Source of the DNA: RGIG4097 sp964637515
Lineage (GTDB): Bacteria; Bacillota; Clostridia; Christensenellales; CAG-917
Assembly: GCA_964637515.1 (NCBI GenBank)
Contig: CAZWUI010000018.1
Coordinates: 1 to 25,511, forward strand
Reading direction: 5' to 3'
Length of the DNA stretch: 25,511 nucleotides
Below the pieces are notes generated by a model that was not told the origin of the DNA, made no database searches, and saw nothing but the letters and a program-made list of their open reading frames with translations. A program made the position numbers and the translations under genes. Positions 22,928-25,511 of this stretch are shown piece by piece (the first letter of the stretch is position 1; every line of letters begins with the position of its first letter).

Positions 22928-24103
22928 ATGTCGATAAAGAATTTTATAAAAAATCTCCGCGATTTGCCTCAAGACGAATACATTTTGGAACAAAGACCAC
23001 TTGGCGGTGAACTTGAAACGAATGCGATCGAAGGCGGTCTCACCGAAAACGCAGCGGTTGAAATCGGTGCGGAACTTGCAAAAGCAGAATCGTCCGACGA
23101 TTTGCACGGTGAAAACCTAAACGATAGAGTCAAGGTGCTTTCCCCGGGAATGACCGTTCTCAAGCGTTTCTTCCGCTCCAAGCTCTCGGTTGTCGGACTT
23201 GCAACTCTGATATTCCTGTTCTTGTTCTCCTTCCTCGGACCGTTGTTCTCGCCCTACGACGAGTACTCGAAAGACTACGGCCGTGGTAGCGACGTCGTCG
23301 TTTCAACTCCTATATCATTTGTCGTTGACGGCGAAACGCACACTTGCTATTACATCACGTCAACGCCCGTTATGGACAAAAACGCAAAGGGCGATATGAC
23401 CGCAGAGCACTGGCTCGGCACCGACGAACACGGTCAAGATTTGCTCACTCGTCTTATGTACGGCGGAAGAGTTTCTCTCACGATCGGTCTCGTCGTCATC
23501 TTGCTCGAAACCATAATCGGCGTCATCTTGGGCGGTTTGGCAGGCTATTTCGGTGGTTGGGTGGACAACCTTATCATGCGTATAGTCGATATCATCTACT
23601 GCATACCGCAACTGCCTATAATGTTGATTTTGTCCGCAATGTTCGAGTCTCTCGGTGTTGAAGGCATAGAAAGGCTCTACTACATGATGGGCATCCTGAC
23701 TCTTATGGGTTGGGCGGGCACCGCGCGTATCGTCAGAGGTCAAATTCTCTCTCTCAGAGAACAAGAATTTATGCTCGCCGCAAAGTGTACCGGTCTTTCC
23801 ACGAGAAGAAAAATATTCAACCACCTTGTCCCCAACGTGTTACCGCAACTTATCGTTTCGATGACTCTCGGACTCGGTAGCATCATTTTGACCGAAGCAA
23901 CCCTTGGTTATCTCGGACTCGGCGCACCCCTTAACACTGCAACTTGGGGTAGTATGATTCAATATGCGACGAAAGGTTGGGCACTCAACGATTATCCTAA
24001 CTTCTGGGTGCCGGCAGGCGTGTGCATAACCTTGGCAATCTTGGCGTTCAACTTCGTCGGCGACGGCTTGCGCGACGCATTCGATCCTAAAGCGAAGAGG
24101 TAA
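22928..24103 (+). CDS. oppC: Oligopeptide permease OppC with N-terminal extension
   Basis: This 391-residue membrane permease is the partner of OppB. About 75 mostly acidic, soluble residues precede TM1 (about 87-106), more than the usual short OppC N-terminus. The loop before the next helix is about 30 residues longer than usual (about 112-158, with a Cys at 140). It ends with the family motif HWLGTDEHGQDLLTRLMYGGR. The EAA-type ATPase-contact loop reads EFMLAAKCTGLSTRRKIFNHLVPN. I chose ATG 22928 because AGGAGG at 22915-22920 lies seven bases before it, directly after the oppB stop. Upstream in-frame codons would overlap oppB without a binding site. It does not contain the domain shared by OppA and OppB. 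Confidence 0.93.
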   Translation: MSIKNFIKNLRDLPQDEYILEQRPLGGELETNAIEGGLTENAAVEIGAELAKAESSDDLHGENLNDRVKVLSPGMTVLKRFFRSKLSVVGLATLIFLFLFSFLGPLFSPYDEYSKDYGRGSDVVVSTPISFVVDGETHTCYYITSTPVMDKNAKGDMTAEHWLGTDEHGQDLLTRLMYGGRVSLTIGLVVILLETIIGVILGGLAGYFGGWVDNLIMRIVDIIYCIPQLPIMLILSAMFESLGVEGIERLYYMMGILTLMGWAGTARIVRGQILSLREQEFMLAAKCTGLSTRRKIFNHLVPNVLPQLIVSMTLGLGSIILTEATLGYLGLGAPLNTATWGSMIQYATKGWALNDYPNFWVPAGVCITLAILAFNFVGDGLRDAFDPKAKR

Positions 24104-24106
24104 GTT

Positions 24107-25393
24107 ATGGCTAGAAATCACGATTCCCATTACATTTCCGCAAAGGATTCTCGTCGCATAGCGAAAGAGAGCCGTGCGAAAATCAAATACTTTGAGAAAA
24201 AGAAAAAACGTAAAATCCACGAAAGCGAGTACGTGACGGAGATGAAAGACCCCGCCAATCTCGTCGAATTCGACGGCTTGAAAACCTACTTTTTCACGGA
24301 TACCGGCGTCGTCAAGTCGGTCAACGGCGTGACATTCTCCGTCCCTGAAGGAAGCACCGTAGGCGTAGTCGGCGAGTCGGGTTGCGGAAAGAGCGTAACT
24401 TCACTCTCCCTTATGCAACTCGTTCAAGGTCCCACAGGACAAATCGTCGAAGGTTCTATCCGATTCCGCTCGAACACATTCAAGCGCGATGCAAAGGGCA
24501 AGAAAATCCCCGTCTACGAAATGAACGAGGACGGCTCCTACAAAACCGACGAAAAGGGTAAACGTATCAAGGCGAAAAACGACGTAGGCGGCACTCTCTT
24601 CGAGATGGAAGAGAAGGTCTACGACATCGCAAAAATGCCCGTCGATGCTATGCGTAACATCAGGGGCAGAGAAATCGCTATGATTTTCCAAGAGCCGATG
24701 ACGTCCTTGAACCCCGTCTTTACGGTTGGTAATCAGCTCGACGAAGTGTCCAAACTTCACATTGCGGACTTGCCCAAAAACAAGATCAAAGAGAGAAGTA
24801 TCGAGATGCTCAACCGCGTGGGTATTGCCGATGCGGAAGGCGTATACAAGAAATATCCCCACGAATTGTCGGGAGGTATGCGCCAAAGAGTAATGATTGC
24901 AATGGCACTCATCTGCAATCCCAAACTCATCGTGGCGGACGAGCCTACAACCGCTCTTGACGTCACCATACAAGCACAAATTCTCGACCTTTTGCGTGAC
25001 ATCAAAGCGCAAAACAAGTCAAGCATACTGCTCATAACTCACGACCTCGGAGTCGTCGCAGAAATGGCGGACTACGTCGTCGTTATGTATGCGGGCAAAA
25101 TCATCGAAATGGGTACGACGGAAGATATCTTTGATCATCCGCTTCACCCTTACACCGTGGGACTTCAAAAGAGCAAACCCACCGTCAATACCGATGAGAG
25201 CAAAGAGCTTTACTGCATACCGGGATTTGTTCCCAATCCCATTGATATGCCAAACTACTGCTACTTCCGCGATCGTTGCGATAAGTGCATGAAGAAATGC
25301 GCGGGCGAATACCCCGAATTTATCAGCGTGAGCGATACGCACAAAGTGGCATGCTACCTATACGAGGATGCAGAGGAGAAGGATAATGTCTGA
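24107..25393 (+). CDS. oppD: Oligopeptide transporter ATPase OppD, enlarged
   Basis: This 428-residue ABC ATPase powers peptide import with a second ATPase. Walker A is GESGCGKS (89-96), the Q-loop glutamine is at 195, the signature is LSGGM (254-258), Walker B is LIVADEP (274-280) and the switch His is 312. The C-terminal OppD extension has cysteines at 385, 391, 394, 398 and 416; similar cysteines in the family are reported to bind an Fe-S cluster. Two parts are unusual: a very basic N-terminal extension of about 50 residues (with KKKKRK at 31-36), and an extra segment at about 120-182 between Walker A and the Q-loop made of short DxxGxx beta-hairpin-like repeats. The ATG follows the oppC stop by three bases with GAGG at 24097-24100. 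Confidence 0.93.
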   Translation: MARNHDSHYISAKDSRRIAKESRAKIKYFEKKKKRKIHESEYVTEMKDPANLVEFDGLKTYFFTDTGVVKSVNGVTFSVPEGSTVGVVGESGCGKSVTSLSLMQLVQGPTGQIVEGSIRFRSNTFKRDAKGKKIPVYEMNEDGSYKTDEKGKRIKAKNDVGGTLFEMEEKVYDIAKMPVDAMRNIRGREIAMIFQEPMTSLNPVFTVGNQLDEVSKLHIADLPKNKIKERSIEMLNRVGIADAEGVYKKYPHELSGGMRQRVMIAMALICNPKLIVADEPTTALDVTIQAQILDLLRDIKAQNKSSILLITHDLGVVAEMADYVVVMYAGKIIEMGTTEDIFDHPLHPYTVGLQKSKPTVNTDESKELYCIPGFVPNPIDMPNYCYFRDRCDKCMKKCAGEYPEFISVSDTHKVACYLYEDAEEKDNV

Positions 25394-25511
25394 TAATTTT
25401 GAAATTGAAAATAAGGACGTAAATCCCGAAAACGAAAACGTCCAAATAGAACAAGTCGCAACCGACGAGAAGAGAATCGTTGAAACCGTTACGGCGGAAG
25501 AAAATGCGGAA
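25386..25511 (+). CDS. Start of the fifth opp gene, probably the second ATPase (partial)
   Basis: An ATG at 25386 overlaps the end of oppD by eight bases, with GAGGAG at 25373-25378 seven bases upstream. The frame stays open for 42 codons to the window edge. The residues visible are hydrophilic and acidic (rich in Glu, Asn and Val) with no domain yet. By position the product is most likely OppF, the second ATPase of the transporter. If so, it has an acidic N-terminal extension of at least 42 residues before the ABC domain. The assignment rests on gene order only. Confidence 0.6.
   Translation, partial: MSDNFEIENKDVNPENENVQIEQVATDEKRIVETVTAEENAE

Overview
The window looks like chromosomal DNA from an anaerobic, Gram-positive Bacillota, most likely a Clostridia-type gut or sediment lineage. 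The evidence is five exported proteins with lipoprotein lipoboxes, AGGAGG-type ribosome binding sites, sigma-A-like promoters, a YitT-family protein, an Fe-S cysteine desulfidase and polyferredoxins, with no outer-membrane genes. I cannot name the genus from sequence alone.

Left part (1-8120). A terminator at 55-86 closes something upstream. A YitT-type membrane protein (243-1268) follows. Then come two lipoproteins: a 1031-residue one (1495-4590) with a TlpA-like thioredoxin domain (WCGPC) and a duplicated C-terminal module, and a 149-residue one (4806-5255) with a single domain of the kind at the large protein's N-terminus. Facing them on the minus strand is a tight three-gene operon (7929 down to 5456): a five-helix membrane protein ending in CxxC, a NapH-type membrane polyferredoxin, and a membrane-anchored thioredoxin. 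I read this as a candidate route carrying electrons from the cytoplasm to extracytoplasmic thiols. Its promoter faces that of a cyuA-like L-cysteine desulfidase gene (8121-9416), and the shared control region holds a 9-bp inverted repeat.

Right part (9417-25511). A 388-base control region has repeated GCATAAT boxes, a near-consensus promoter and a structured leader of about 140 nt. It precedes what looks like one long operon: a 2562-residue membrane-anchored subtilisin-family protease with BspA-like leucine-rich repeats, a lipoprotein with InlB-type repeats, then oppA, oppB, oppC, oppD and the start of a fifth gene, probably the second ATPase. Together these would digest proteins at the cell surface and import the peptides.

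The most unusual observation is that the binding protein OppA and the permease OppB carry the same extra domain. OppA residues about 248-350 align with OppB residues about 122-223 with one single-residue gap, and 21 of 34 residues are identical in the best stretch. In both it is inserted into an otherwise standard fold, and in both it should lie outside the membrane. OppC and OppD are also enlarged. This may be an undescribed docking arrangement in a peptide importer.
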